From NCBI GenBank assembly GCA_026421245.1, contig JAPKDJ010000019.1, positions 1 through 60,142 of the forward strand: DNA of 60,142 bases, given 5' to 3'. The notes under the pieces were generated by a model. That model saw only the letters and a program-made list of their open reading frames with translations. It had not been told where the DNA came from and made no database searches. Source of the stretch: Akkermansiaceae bacterium. Its GTDB lineage: Bacteria > Verrucomicrobiota > Verrucomicrobiia > Verrucomicrobiales > Akkermansiaceae. Both the position numbers and the translations under genes were made by a program. Positions 36,648 through 45,627 of this stretch are shown here, piece by piece (the first letter of the stretch is position 1; the number at the start of each line of letters is the position of its first letter).

Positions 36648-37451
36648 CTACCACTCCCTCGGATTCACGCCGTAGTAGCGCCTCAACTGCTCATAAAGCT
36701 CCGGGTAATCTTCGTGAAGTTTCTTTGCTTTCTCAAAAAATGTCTCCGTCGCCACCGCAAAAAACTCGGCCGGATTCGTCGCTCCGTAGGGATCCATGAC
36801 CGTCTTTCGGCCTGCATCAAGATCCTTGCAGAAGTCCCCATAGGCCTCCGAAAATGCATGGGCCCAGTTCCCAATCGCATTACGATTCTCGAGCTCCGGA
36901 AGTCCATCAGCATGTCGATTCTCTTGATCCAATTGATGGGCAAACTCATGAATGACCACATTCCGTCCGTCGTTTTCATCTTCCCCTCCGCGCTGCACGC
37001 TCCGCCATGAGAGAATCACCGAGCCCGACTCCCAACTCTCCCCCAAACGGACACTCTCATCATCCTCATCGCGACCACCGGTGAAGGCATCGGGATAAAC
37101 CAAGACCGTTTGAAGTTTCGAAAACAGGCGATGATTTCTCCCGACCAAAAGGAGGGCTGCCTGCGCCATGATGACGACTTTCATCTCGCGAGTCACTTCC
37201 TCAAAATCGCCACAGCCTTCAAAGTTTTTATCCGCGATTAAGACCTGAATAATTGGCTCCAATCGGGTGCGCAGTTCCTCCGGCATCTTTCCATAAAGAT
37301 CAAAATGATCCTTCAAAAATAATCGATCCTCTTCGCTCAACGGCCCGGCTTCCATGAGAACCTTGGCCATTTTTCGCTTCTTGCCTCCAAATGCCCAGAC
37401 CGCAATCGCGATGATTACCACCAGCCAGACCAACCAAAGAATCTTCTCCAT
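36648..37451 (-). CDS. MtfA-like zinc metallopeptidase with N-terminal anchor
   Basis: 267 residues. One membrane helix (ILWLVWLVVIIAIAVWAFGG) then the MtfA/M90 domain: the zinc motif VIHEFAHQLD with a downstream Glu in FFAVATETFFEKA, and the typical YPDAF and VILSWRSVQ segments. E. coli MtfA is a soluble aminopeptidase that binds the Mlc repressor. The anchored form is common elsewhere, and no Mlc target is implied here. Confidence 0.88.
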   Translation of the reverse strand: MEKILWLVWLVVIIAIAVWAFGGKKRKMAKVLMEAGPLSEEDRLFLKDHFDLYGKMPEELRTRLEPIIQVLIADKNFEGCGDFEEVTREMKVVIMAQAALLLVGRNHRLFSKLQTVLVYPDAFTGGRDEDDESVRLGESWESGSVILSWRSVQRGGEDENDGRNVVIHEFAHQLDQENRHADGLPELENRNAIGNWAHAFSEAYGDFCKDLDAGRKTVMDPYGATNPAEFFAVATETFFEKAKKLHEDYPELYEQLRRYYGVNPREW

Positions 37452-37524
37452 GGAAGGAACCTAGCAGTGAACAGGAAAAGAACGAGTGGTGAATAGGGAG
37501 AGCAGGCGAGCGCCCGTTCTCCAT

Positions 37525-37560
37525 AAAAAAGCCCCACCTCGCAGAACGAGATGAGGCTTT
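37525..37560 (-). terminator. Intrinsic terminator after rpsD
   Basis: On the minus strand AAAGCCTCATCTCG pairs with CGAGGTGGGGCTTT (one mismatch and one G-U) and is followed by a T run. It ends the rpsM-rpsK-rpsD transcript directly after rpsD. Confidence 0.85.
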
Positions 37561-37577
37561 GAAAAGGTCGGGGAACT

Positions 37578-38189
37578 TTAACGTGAGTAAAGTTCGACGA
37601 TAAGCTGGAGATTGACCGGTGGGTCGATGTCATCCTTCTCAGGAAGACGAGCCACAGTTCCTTCCATCTTCTCGCGGTCGAGGGTCAGCCAGTCCTGAAG
37701 AGGAACCGACTGGGTGATGTCGAGCATGCGAAGTGCCAGTTGCTGCGAAGAAGCGCGGCCACCAATCTTAATGATGTCTCCTGCGCGAACCTGGCAGGAT
37801 GGGATATCAAGCTTCTTGCCATTCACGAGAACGTGTCCGTGGTTGACGAGCTGACGAGCTGACTGACGTGAGTTGCCGAAGCCGAGGCGGTAGCAAACAT
37901 TGTCGAGGCGGGTCTCGAGGAGCAGGAGCATGATGTCACCAGTAATGCCGCGGCGGCGACCAGCTTCGGCGAAGTATCCGCGGAACTGCTTTTCGAGCAC
38001 TCCATAGATGAACTTCAACTTCTGCTTCTCACCAAGAGCGATCGCGTAATCGGACTTCTTGCGACGTCCGGAGCGAAGACCGTGGGGACCCGGAGGGTAG
38101 TTACGGCGCTCGAGTGCCTTCGATGGCCCAAAAAGGGGCACACCAAAACGGCGGTTAATCTTATCTTTTGGGCCGGTATAACGTGCCAT
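37578..38189 (-). CDS. rpsD: 30S ribosomal protein S4
   Basis: 203 residues. MARYTGPKDKINRRFG start, RRKKSDYAIALGEKQKLKF, the S4 RNA-binding domain (RQLVNHGHVLVNGKKL) and the C-terminal VELYSR. It lacks the N-terminal zinc cysteines (C-minus form). It nucleates 30S assembly. It is third in rpsM-rpsK-rpsD, and the transcript ends here without rpoA and rplQ. Confidence 0.97.
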   Translation of the reverse strand: MARYTGPKDKINRRFGVPLFGPSKALERRNYPPGPHGLRSGRRKKSDYAIALGEKQKLKFIYGVLEKQFRGYFAEAGRRRGITGDIMLLLLETRLDNVCYRLGFGNSRQSARQLVNHGHVLVNGKKLDIPSCQVRAGDIIKIGGRASSQQLALRMLDITQSVPLQDWLTLDREKMEGTVARLPEKDDIDPPVNLQLIVELYSR

Positions 38190-38224
38190 TGATCTGTCTT
38201 TCTAAAATTTAGGGTTGAGAAGAA

Positions 38225-38851
38225 TTAAACACGACGTGCCTTCTTGGGACGGCAGCCATTGTGAGGGATGGGAGTGACATCGAGAATGCCGGAGACCTCC
38301 ACGCCGAGACCTTGCACGGCACGAACAGCGGACTCACGACCAGCCCCGGGGCCCTTCACGCGAACAACAACCTCTTTCAATCCGTGGGCCATGGCCTGAC
38401 GGCAAGCATCCTGGGAAACCACCTGCGCGGCATATGCTGTGCTCTTACGAGACCCAGTGAAGCCCATTTTCCCGGAGGAGGACCAACCAATAGTATTGCC
38501 TCGCTCGTCAGTGACGGTAACGGCAGTGTTGTTAAACGTCGCAGTAATATGAACGATTCCTTTGGTCACGTTCTTACTCTTCTTCGACTTGTGAATCTTG
38601 ACTTTGTCAGGATCCTCTTCTCCAAGAAGCTCCGCGAAAATGTCGCGTTTCTTCTCTTCCTTCGGTGCCGGGGCTTCTTCGCCCTCAGCTGTATTTTCAC
38701 CCTCAACAGGAGCGTCACCTTTTGCCGGAGCATCGGTGGCTTCTGGAGCTGCTTTTTCAGCAACCGCCTCAGGGGCTGGAGTTTCCGCAGGTGTCACTGC
38801 ATCAGCAGCTTTGACCTCGGTCTCCTCATTTTTGTTTTCTTCTTCAGCCAT
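38225..38851 (-). CDS. rpsK: 30S ribosomal protein S11 with long acidic N-terminal extension
   Basis: 208 residues against about 130 usual. The S11 core starts near residue 95 ([19 protein letters not shown]) and ends with the universal CRPKKARRV. Residues 1-85 are rich in Ala, Glu and Pro with hardly any aromatic residues, then a short amphipathic FAELLGEED. No internal start fits better: the frame has no other ATG before the core, so the extension is probably translated. Role unknown. It lies between rpsM and rpsD. Confidence 0.93.
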   Translation of the reverse strand: MAEEENKNEETEVKAADAVTPAETPAPEAVAEKAAPEATDAPAKGDAPVEGENTAEGEEAPAPKEEKKRDIFAELLGEEDPDKVKIHKSKKSKNVTKGIVHITATFNNTAVTVTDERGNTIGWSSSGKMGFTGSRKSTAYAAQVVSQDACRQAMAHGLKEVVVRVKGPGAGRESAVRAVQGLGVEVSGILDVTPIPHNGCRPKKARRV

Positions 38852-38893
38852 GTTTATGGAATGGAAAGTCGTTTCAGATCCTCAAAAGAGGTC

Positions 38894-39262
38894 TTACTTG
38901 GCAACACCCACGGTGCGGCGCTTACCCTTGCGGGTGCGGGCGTTGGTGCTGGTGCGCTGGCCACGGACAGGAAGCCCGCGCTTGTGGCGGATGCCACGGT
39001 AGCAATTGATAGAAGACAGACGCTTCATCTGTCCCTGCTGCTCACGACGGAGATCACCTTCGATCAGGATACCCTCATTTTGGATCACCGTTGCGATCTT
39101 AACGAGTTGCTCTTCGCTGAGCTCACCTGTGCGAATGTCAGGACTGACGCCTGCGTGGTCGAGAATCTTCAAGGACGTGGATGGTCCAATGCCGAAGATG
39201 TAGGGAAGAGAGGCTTCAATGCGCTTCTCGTTTGGGATATCTGTGCCGAAGAGTCGTGCCAT
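38894..39262 (-). CDS. rpsM: 30S ribosomal protein S13
   Basis: 122 residues. MARLFGTDIPNEKRIEASL, GIGPSTSLKIL, and the C-terminal RGQRTSTNARTRKGKR are the standard S13 segments. It sits in the 30S head at the subunit bridge. It is first in the operon; rpmJ, often just upstream, is not found in the next few hundred bases. Confidence 0.97.
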   Translation of the reverse strand: MARLFGTDIPNEKRIEASLPYIFGIGPSTSLKILDHAGVSPDIRTGELSEEQLVKIATVIQNEGILIEGDLRREQQGQMKRLSSINCYRGIRHKRGLPVRGQRTSTNARTRKGKRRTVGVAK

Positions 39263-39893
39263 GATCGTAAATGTTCAGAGATACCCGCAAAAATGCCTTT
39301 TGCACTGTCGCGGGGACGAGTTCTGTATCAAAGATCACTCCAGAGGCAAGTGGAATTCAGCAATTTTAGTGGATTTGGCCGATTTAATTCGGAGATCCTA
39401 ACAAAAGGTGAATCTGGGACGCCTCCAGGCCCTTGTTCCCGAGGCCTCTTCGGACGTCTTTTACACGCTTCGATAAGTTCATTGAGAAATCCCCCAACTG
39501 AATAAATCGCGCCACCTCTTTCCCCACATCCCAATGGCGTATGGTCCTCGCCATCTCGACCAATGACAAAGGACGCATGCGTGGATTTCTGAAAACTTCC
39601 GCCAAACACCGCTTTCACGGAGACCGGGAGAAATCTCTCTCCATCAATTCCGATACATCCGAATACACCGGAGGCTTTGAAGTTTAAAAAGGAACCATTG
39701 AACCCATTCATGCGGCAGCTCTGGAAACGTCAACCGTCATTTCTCAATGAAGGAGACTGCTTTCGCAGAGCCTCCTGCCCCGACAAGGGCACCGTGGCTC
39801 GCATTCAAATGTCGCCGGAAATCCGTATCGAAGTTCGTCAATTCCACCCTCAAATCAACGAATTCATCATTCGAGGGGAAATATCGACTTAGC
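39263..39893. other. Spacer upstream of rpsM with a doubtful small ORF
   Basis: About 630 bp without a firm gene. The best candidate is a minus-strand frame at 39384-39605 (73 residues, start MAEVFRNPRMRPLSLVEMA, later VGKEVARFIQLGDFSMNL). It reads like a folded helical domain and its frame continues upstream past a TGA with similar composition, so it may be a decayed longer gene. I do not recognise it. The rpsM promoter should lie in the right part of its upstream region but no clear boxes stand out. Confidence 0.3.
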
Positions 39894-39931
39894 AAAAAAC
39901 CCTCACCAGACGAGGTCTGAAGAGGGCTTTT
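39894..39931 (-). terminator. Intrinsic terminator of ssrA
   Basis: On the minus strand GCCCTCTTCAGAC pairs with GTCTGGTGAGGG around CTC, followed by six T. It starts directly after the CCA end of the tmRNA. Confidence 0.85.
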
Positions 39932-40292
39932 TGGTGGAGGCGACGGGAGTTGAACCCGTGTCCTAAATGCCTTTCACGAAGGCGTCTACAAGTATAGCCA
40001 GGCGTTTGCTGCTTTAAGATCGGTGAGCCTCACCCGGCCCGTTCACTGATCCGATGACCCTGTTGAATCTCACCACCTTGCCCGGATCCCCGACTCAGTG
40101 GCCAGCCTATTAAGTAGTCGCCCCGCCCCGTAATAGGCGTCAGGATTGGGACGTTGCTGTCAATTAAGCAGCAAGTGCGAGCTCGTTAGAGTCTGCAATT
40201 ATTTGTTTTGAGCGGCTTTTTAAAGAGGCCAGCCGATCAACCTCTACATGCAGCCAGCGTTATAAACATTCAGTCGAAACCAGAACGCCCCC
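39932..40292 (-). ncRNA. ssrA: Transfer-messenger RNA
   Basis: 361 nt. The 5' GGGGGCG pairs with 3' CGCCTCC to give the acceptor stem, and the gene encodes its ACCA end. The 3' part has a T arm (GGGTTCAACTCCC). The 5' part has the conserved TTCTGGTTTCGACTG. The tag frame at 40164-40196 reads GCA GAC TCT AAC GAG CTC GCA CTT GCT GCT TAA, giving ADSNELALAA after the tRNA-borne Ala. It frees stalled ribosomes and tags the product for proteolysis. It is a one-piece tmRNA. Confidence 0.96.
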
Positions 40293-40306
40293 ACTTAGCT
40301 GTTGAT

Positions 40307-40335
40307 AAGATGCAACAGCGAACTAATTTATTCAA
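40307..40335 (-). promoter_or_regulatory. Possible sigma-70 promoter of ssrA
   Basis: TTGAAT and CATCTT are separated by 17 nt, about 14 nt before the mature 5' end. The -10 match is only 3 of 6. The extra distance would be removed as a 5' leader by RNase P. Confidence 0.3.
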
Positions 40336-40379
40336 CCCGAATCGCGTGTCTGCGATAGATTTCTCCACACCTTAATTCG

Positions 40380-41828
40380 ATGACCTTACGCCCCCTCCTT
40401 CCCGTTCTCGCTGCGAGTTCTCTTTTCATCCGAGCCGAACCCCTCATCACGCTCCAGGAAGCAAACGGAACTGATAAGCTCCGCATCGAGCTCCTCAATC
40501 TCGAAAAAGACATCGCGCTCCTTCGCCGCGCCGACGGACAGGAGTTTGACACCCCCCTCGCCTACCTCTCCGAAGAATCGCGCGAAGACATTCGCACCAC
40601 GTGGAAAACTCATCGTCAAAAAGTCGAAAAACACCTCACTCCACTCAACAAAGCGCTCGGCCAAACGCTCTTCGCAAGCAACGGCAATATTTGGAACGAA
40701 TCAACAGGCGACGTCGCAAAACGCCTTCGCCTTCCCCTCGAATCAGAAACCCCCTTTACCAGCAGCTACCGACTCTACACCCGGAGCGGGTATTCCTTCG
40801 CCGGAGCAAACCCCAAAACGGTCGTATCTTACGGAGATCACAATGGACGAACCCTCTCCCTCTCGATCATCTACGCCAACAAAGGGGACTCCCTGAGTAA
40901 CGTCGGGGCCGGCGAAGATCATTTCAAAGACAAGGGCAAGTCGGTTGATCGGAACACGTTGGAAGGCGCGATGATTTACGACGCTGCGAACATTGCCAAA
41001 ACCCTCACCAATGTTCTCGGCGAGCCCACCGAACAGCGCATGCTCGGTCAGGGCAACGAGAGCCATCAAGTTCAGCGATGGGATTGGAACGGCCACTCTT
41101 TTCTCCTCGCTCACGTTGCAGAGGAATACGTCGGACTAAACATCGTCCGAGCCTCCTTCGCCGATGGCGGCGGTCGTTTTTCCCGTGTCAGCGATGGTGA
41201 TATCAGGGTCCGCCTTAAAAAAAGTGTCACGCAAGAAGCCAATGGTGATGTTTTCATCAAAGACATCCCCATGGTCGATCAAGGGCCAAAGGGCTACTGC
41301 GCCCCCGCCACTTTCGAGCGTGCCATGCGCCACGCCGGAGTTCCCGCCGACATGTATCTCCTTGCGACTCTTGCCACCGAAGGTGGCGGGGGGACCAACA
41401 CCTCAAAACTCTATGATGAAGTCGCCTTCACGACCCGGAGCAAGGGGGGGCGCACCGCACGCAAGATCGTGCTCAAATCGCTCGCTCCAAATAAGATCAA
41501 ACGCTACATCGACAAGGGAGTCCCCATCCTCTGGCAAATGTGCAGCCTCTCCGGCTACAATCAAGTTGCCAATGCCCGCACCCGAGCTCGCCGGGAAGTG
41601 AAGGATTGGGTCGACTACGCCACCAAGATCGCTGCGGTCGCCGGTAAAAATGCGGAAGCCCTGCGGGAGAAGAACAATTTCCACATCTGCATGATCATCG
41701 GCTACAACGAAACCACCAACGAGGTCGCAGTGAGCGACTCATGGGGAAAGAACTACACCATCCGCTGGATTCACGTCGACGAGGCTGAAGCCGTGAACAA
41801 CAAGAACGGCTTCGTCATCGACATTTAA
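40380..41828 (+). CDS. Secreted SHD1-domain cysteine peptidase (C39-like)
   Basis: 482 residues. Signal peptide to about residue 19. Residues 22-75 look like an SLA1 homology domain 1 (ALLRRADGQEFDTPLAYLSEE). A middle beta domain follows. The C-terminal peptidase has Gln and Cys in MVDQGPKGYCAPATFERAM (Cys near 307), His in NNFHICMIIGYN (near 434) and Asp in VAVSDSWGKNY, the papain-like triad pattern. SHD1 is common on secreted proteins of Planctomycetes and Verrucomicrobiota. Substrate unknown; no bacteriocin transporter is nearby, so a processing role is not implied. Confidence 0.78.
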   Translation: MTLRPLLPVLAASSLFIRAEPLITLQEANGTDKLRIELLNLEKDIALLRRADGQEFDTPLAYLSEESREDIRTTWKTHRQKVEKHLTPLNKALGQTLFASNGNIWNESTGDVAKRLRLPLESETPFTSSYRLYTRSGYSFAGANPKTVVSYGDHNGRTLSLSIIYANKGDSLSNVGAGEDHFKDKGKSVDRNTLEGAMIYDAANIAKTLTNVLGEPTEQRMLGQGNESHQVQRWDWNGHSFLLAHVAEEYVGLNIVRASFADGGGRFSRVSDGDIRVRLKKSVTQEANGDVFIKDIPMVDQGPKGYCAPATFERAMRHAGVPADMYLLATLATEGGGGTNTSKLYDEVAFTTRSKGGRTARKIVLKSLAPNKIKRYIDKGVPILWQMCSLSGYNQVANARTRARREVKDWVDYATKIAAVAGKNAEALREKNNFHICMIIGYNETTNEVAVSDSWGKNYTIRWIHVDEAEAVNNKNGFVIDI

Positions 41829-42640
41829 TTCGTCGGAATGGCAAGCACCACTGGATGGTGATCCGAATTCACCGGATCACCATCCGCAAGGATTTCAAAC
41901 TTGGCCTTCATAATCGAAGGGCTCGTGAAAATGTGATCGATACGAAGCCCTGGTTTCAATCCGGGTTTCCAAAAATTGAAAGTCAGCTTCTGATCATCTC
42001 CTCCGTGGTCAATCAGGACGCCAGAATTCAGCAAGGTTTTGATCGCCGGATTGTCGGTCCTGGCATTAAAATCACCCATCAAAATAACGGGTTCATTTTG
42101 ATGCTTCCGTTTCTTAATCCGTTCCACGATTAATTTTGCCGCCTTCTCCCGTGAGGGTTGGCTCTGGTGATCCCAGTGGGAGTTGTAGACATAAATCGAT
42201 TTGCCATCTTTCCCGGTAAAGCGTGCCCACGAACAAATCCGGGTCACCCTATTCCCCCAAGTCATACTCCCCGCGACTTCTGGGGTGTCAGAAAGCCAAA
42301 AGGTCCCCTGCGCGTCCGGATCTGCCGACCATACCTTGGGATCGTAAAACAAGGGCGAATATTCCCCGCCTTTCTTGCCGTCAGAACGTCCCACTCCGAG
42401 TTGCTTGAGCTCGGGAAGTTCCTTCTTAAGATCGACCAATTGATTACGCAGGACTTCTTGCAAGCCAAAGATGGAGTATCCTCCGTCCTTTAAAAATTTC
42501 ACGATTCCGGGAACTCTCTTGCTCCAATCGCGATCTCCACGATCACCTCTCGCATCCATTCGGATGTTGTAGGAAGAGACTTTAATTTCACCCGCCATCG
42601 TCAGAACCGGAAGAAGCAGGAAGAGTAGGAGTCGTTTCAT
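41825..42640 (-). CDS. Exported endonuclease/exonuclease/phosphatase family protein
   Basis: 271 residues with signal peptide MKRLLLFLLLPVLTMAG. EEP fold motifs: SYNIRMD, FGLQEV (metal Glu), YNSHWDHQ, GDFNART, and SDHHPVV. It should be a secreted phosphodiesterase on nucleic acid or lipid/sugar phosphates. Its 3' end overlaps the convergent peptidase gene by 4 nt. It is 6 nt after purK, perhaps by chance. Confidence 0.88.
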   Translation of the reverse strand: MKRLLLFLLLPVLTMAGEIKVSSYNIRMDARGDRGDRDWSKRVPGIVKFLKDGGYSIFGLQEVLRNQLVDLKKELPELKQLGVGRSDGKKGGEYSPLFYDPKVWSADPDAQGTFWLSDTPEVAGSMTWGNRVTRICSWARFTGKDGKSIYVYNSHWDHQSQPSREKAAKLIVERIKKRKHQNEPVILMGDFNARTDNPAIKTLLNSGVLIDHGGDDQKLTFNFWKPGLKPGLRIDHIFTSPSIMKAKFEILADGDPVNSDHHPVVLAIPTN

Positions 42641-42646
42641 GATATT

Positions 42647-43759
42647 TTAGTTTAGGAGTTTTTCTTTGAGCGCGCGAGCCCGGGCTTCGACTCCGGCTCC
42701 GCCTACGACATTCACATGCCCCAGTTTGCGGCGCTCGCCCGGGCTGCTCTTCCCATAGAGATGGAGCTTCGCTCCTTCGGTCGCAAAGATCTCATCCACC
42801 TTGAGTTCGGGATTCCACATATCACCGAGAAGGTTCACCATGACCGTTTCACCATGTAATTCGGGAGAACCCAAAGGAAATCCGCACACCGCGCGGAGTT
42901 GCTGTTCAAACTGCGAAGTGACACATCCGTTCATAGTGAAGTGCCCCGAATTGTGTGGGCGGGGAGCCATCTCGTTGACCACAACCCGTCCCGATTTTTC
43001 GACAAAAAACTCGACGGCCAAAAGGCCCCGGTAGTTCAACTCTTCTGCCAGCTTAATCGCGGTAGCTTTTGCTTCGTCCAAAGTCTCCCCTGAGACACGC
43101 GCGGGCACGATCGTAAGATCGAGGATGTGATTCCGGTGTTCATTCTCGGCCACTGGAAAGGCGAGACATTGACCGTCCTTATCACGGGCAACGAGAACAG
43201 AAACCTCGCACTGAAAATCCACGAACCCCTCTAAAACCGAAGGCTCCCCTTGCACCGATTCCCAAGCCGCTTCAAGTTGATCGGCAGCCGTAATCTTCAC
43301 CTGCCCTTTTCCGTCGTATCCAAAAGCGGCCGTCTTCAAAACAGTCGCCGGTCCAACTTCTTGATAGGCTGCTTTTAATTCCTCCAGCGAATTCACCAAA
43401 ACAAAAGGAGCACATGGAATTCCATGCTCCCGCAGAAACGTCTTTTCGCGCGAGCGATGCTGACTAATTCCGATACTTTCCGCCGAAGGAAAAAGCCCAA
43501 CCGCATCCTCAACCTTTTGCAAAGTCTCCCGCGGAATATTTTCAAACTCCACCGTCGCGACATCCACCTGCCGGCAAAATTCATCATAAGCCTCCTCGTC
43601 ATCAAACTTCCGCTTAATCACGATATCAGCAACCCCCTCGGTTGGCTCGGTCGTCGGAGTACCGCTCCAAACCACCGTACGAACCCCCATCCGCCGGGCA
43701 TCTAGACAAAGCATGCGAGCCAGTTGACCGCCTCCAAGAATACCCAGAGTCATCATCAT
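42647..43759 (-). CDS. purK: N5-carboxyaminoimidazole ribonucleotide synthase
   Basis: 370 residues of the ATP-grasp type: [13 protein letters not shown] start, [12 protein letters not shown], and [15 protein letters not shown]. It makes N5-CAIR from AIR, ATP and bicarbonate. It begins with three consecutive ATG codons; the first overlaps the purE stop. Together with purE it forms the bacterial two-step carboxylation, beside a carbonic anhydrase gene that could supply bicarbonate. Confidence 0.95.
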   Translation of the reverse strand: MMMTLGILGGGQLARMLCLDARRMGVRTVVWSGTPTTEPTEGVADIVIKRKFDDEEAYDEFCRQVDVATVEFENIPRETLQKVEDAVGLFPSAESIGISQHRSREKTFLREHGIPCAPFVLVNSLEELKAAYQEVGPATVLKTAAFGYDGKGQVKITAADQLEAAWESVQGEPSVLEGFVDFQCEVSVLVARDKDGQCLAFPVAENEHRNHILDLTIVPARVSGETLDEAKATAIKLAEELNYRGLLAVEFFVEKSGRVVVNEMAPRPHNSGHFTMNGCVTSQFEQQLRAVCGFPLGSPELHGETVMVNLLGDMWNPELKVDEIFATEGAKLHLYGKSSPGERRKLGHVNVVGGAGVEARARALKEKLLN

Positions 43760-44259
43760 GCTTCGGGAGGAAGAACTTTTCCAAGAACAGTGTCACGCTG
43801 ATCGTCACGAAACTGCTGCAGTTTCTCGGCCAAATCTTCGTCGCTGATCGCAAGGATTGAGACCGCCGAGAGACCGGCATTTCCAGCACCCGCATCACCG
43901 ATGGCATAGGTCGCCACCGGAATGCCTTTTGGCATCTGAACGATCGAGAGCAAGGAATCCATCCCGCTTAAGGCCCGCGACTTCACAGGCACTCCCAGCA
44001 CGGGAAGAATCGTCATGGAAGCCACCATGCCCGGGAGATGCGCCGCGCCACCCGCCCCCGCAATAATTACTTTTAAGCCCCGCTCTTTCGCGGTTTTCGA
44101 ATACTCCACCAGAAACTCCGGCGTCCGGTGGGCACTCACCACCCGCGCCTCGTAGGGCACTCCAAATTGTTCCAAAACCTCAACGGCCTTTTCCATCGTC
44201 GGCCAATCGGAATCACTTCCCATGACCACACCTACTATGGGATTTACTGCTTCGCTCAC
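43756..44259 (-). CDS. purE: N5-carboxyaminoimidazole ribonucleotide mutase
   Basis: 167 residues from the GTG at 44259 ([21 protein letters not shown]). The signatures [15 protein letters not shown] and [13 protein letters not shown] are complete. It converts N5-CAIR to CAIR. An in-frame TTG at 44295 is a less likely start. It overlaps purK by 4 nt. Confidence 0.95.
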   Translation of the reverse strand: MSEAVNPIVGVVMGSDSDWPTMEKAVEVLEQFGVPYEARVVSAHRTPEFLVEYSKTAKERGLKVIIAGAGGAAHLPGMVASMTILPVLGVPVKSRALSGMDSLLSIVQMPKGIPVATYAIGDAGAGNAGLSAVSILAISDEDLAEKLQQFRDDQRDTVLGKVLPPEA

Positions 44260-44303
44260 GGATTCATTATCAATCGATCTCCTTATCCTTGGCAAGGCTC
44301 ACC

Positions 44304-44897
44304 TTACCCGACCATTGGATCCGCCAATGAATGGAGTCGCCCGTCGTTCAAACGGTAAATCCAACTGTGGATCTCCACTTTCTGACCCCGTTGCCACGCA
44401 TCTTGGATGATTGTTGTTTTACTCATATTTCGTGCCTGCGTCTCGACATTGAGTTCACAAAGACGATCCAGGCGATGTCGATCCTCCAAGCCCTCGAGTT
44501 CCTCCAAATGACTCTCCGCAATATCTCCGATGCACTTAATCCAATTATCGATCAATCCATGCCTCTCACCGTCAATTGAGGCGCGCACCCCTCCGCACCC
44601 GTAGTGACCACAAACAATGACATGCTCCACTTTCAGCACCTCCACGGCATACTGAACGACCGAAAGTAAGTTTAGGTCAGTCTGTGAGACGACATTCGCG
44701 ACATTCCGATGCACAAATACCTCCCCCGGCCGTAATCCGGTGATCTGGTTCGCGGGAACCCGACTATCCGAACACCCGATCCATACGTATCTCGGTGACT
44801 GTTGCTCTGCCAGAGTCTCAAAAAACTGAGGATCACTTTCATCCACCGAACGAGCCCATTCCTCGTTTTTTTTAAAAAGATCGGGTAACGTCTTCAT
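44304..44897 (-). CDS. can: Beta-class carbonic anhydrase
   Basis: 197 residues. Zinc ligands are in WIGCSDSRVPAN and VCGHYGCGGV, with HRNVANVV between them, as in E. coli Can. It interconverts CO2 and bicarbonate. It lies 44 nt before purE in the same direction, which fits bicarbonate supply to PurK. Confidence 0.95.
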   Translation of the reverse strand: MKTLPDLFKKNEEWARSVDESDPQFFETLAEQQSPRYVWIGCSDSRVPANQITGLRPGEVFVHRNVANVVSQTDLNLLSVVQYAVEVLKVEHVIVCGHYGCGGVRASIDGERHGLIDNWIKCIGDIAESHLEELEGLEDRHRLDRLCELNVETQARNMSKTTIIQDAWQRGQKVEIHSWIYRLNDGRLHSLADPMVG

Positions 44898-44978
44898 GGA
44901 AGAAATTTACGCGCTTTCTTTGTCGGAGAGAAGACCAACTTTATCAAATCCCGACTCCAGGAGACGCCCGGGCCCCAC

Positions 44979-45527
44979 TCATTCGTCTGAAACCGAGAGA
45001 AGCTCGACCTCAAATGTCAAAATCGAATTCGGAGGAATCGATTCACCCATCTTCTGGGAACCGTATCCCAGCTCCGGCGAAATGGTAAAAACATAGAGTC
45101 CTCCGGGCCTCATCAGTTGTAGCCCTTCAGTCCACCCCTTGATCACTTGATTTAATCCAAAGCTCGCAGACTCACCCCGATCCCGGCTGCTATCGAATAC
45201 CGTCCCATCATCAAGGGTTCCCACATAGTGAACTTCAACTTTTGAGGTCGGGCTGGGCGACTCACCTTCCCCCTCTTTGAGAATCTGATATTGTAACCCC
45301 GAATCAGTGGTAACCAGCGCCAAGCTCTCTCTCAGCTTACGATCAGATTTCGTGATTCCATCTTCTTCAGTTCCATTCTGACCTCGTGCACTCCGCATTG
45401 GAGATCCTGAATCCGAAGCCTCAGCGCGTCCCCCCTCATCCATTGGGAAAATGGCATCTTTTTTGAAAACCAACAGCCCCGCCACCACGATCACCCCCAG
45501 AATCACAAGGAAATCGCGCGTTTTCAT
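44979..45527 (-). CDS. Membrane-anchored FKBP-type peptidyl-prolyl isomerase
   Basis: 182 residues. A membrane helix at 5-21, a polar linker, then an FKBP domain (VEVHYVGTLDDGTVFDSS, VIKGWTEGLQLM, GYGSQ, IPPNSILTFEVELL). It should assist folding of exported proteins at the membrane. It follows no clear operon partner; the 80-nt gap to can may be bridged. Confidence 0.9.
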   Translation of the reverse strand: MKTRDFLVILGVIVVAGLLVFKKDAIFPMDEGGRAEASDSGSPMRSARGQNGTEEDGITKSDRKLRESLALVTTDSGLQYQILKEGEGESPSPTSKVEVHYVGTLDDGTVFDSSRDRGESASFGLNQVIKGWTEGLQLMRPGGLYVFTISPELGYGSQKMGESIPPNSILTFEVELLSVSDE

Positions 45528-45627
45528 TGATCATCTCTAATCCATCACAACCCACTGATCAAACTCCGCTCCTCTAATCAAAAAGATTTCCGTGGCACCT
45601 CTCCCGTTCACCCCTTAAAAAACAGCC

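Noticed and set aside
38261..39505. 414-codon plus-strand frame over rpsK and rpsM
   Set aside because: Antisense to two ribosomal protein genes with universal motifs; no recognisable domain.
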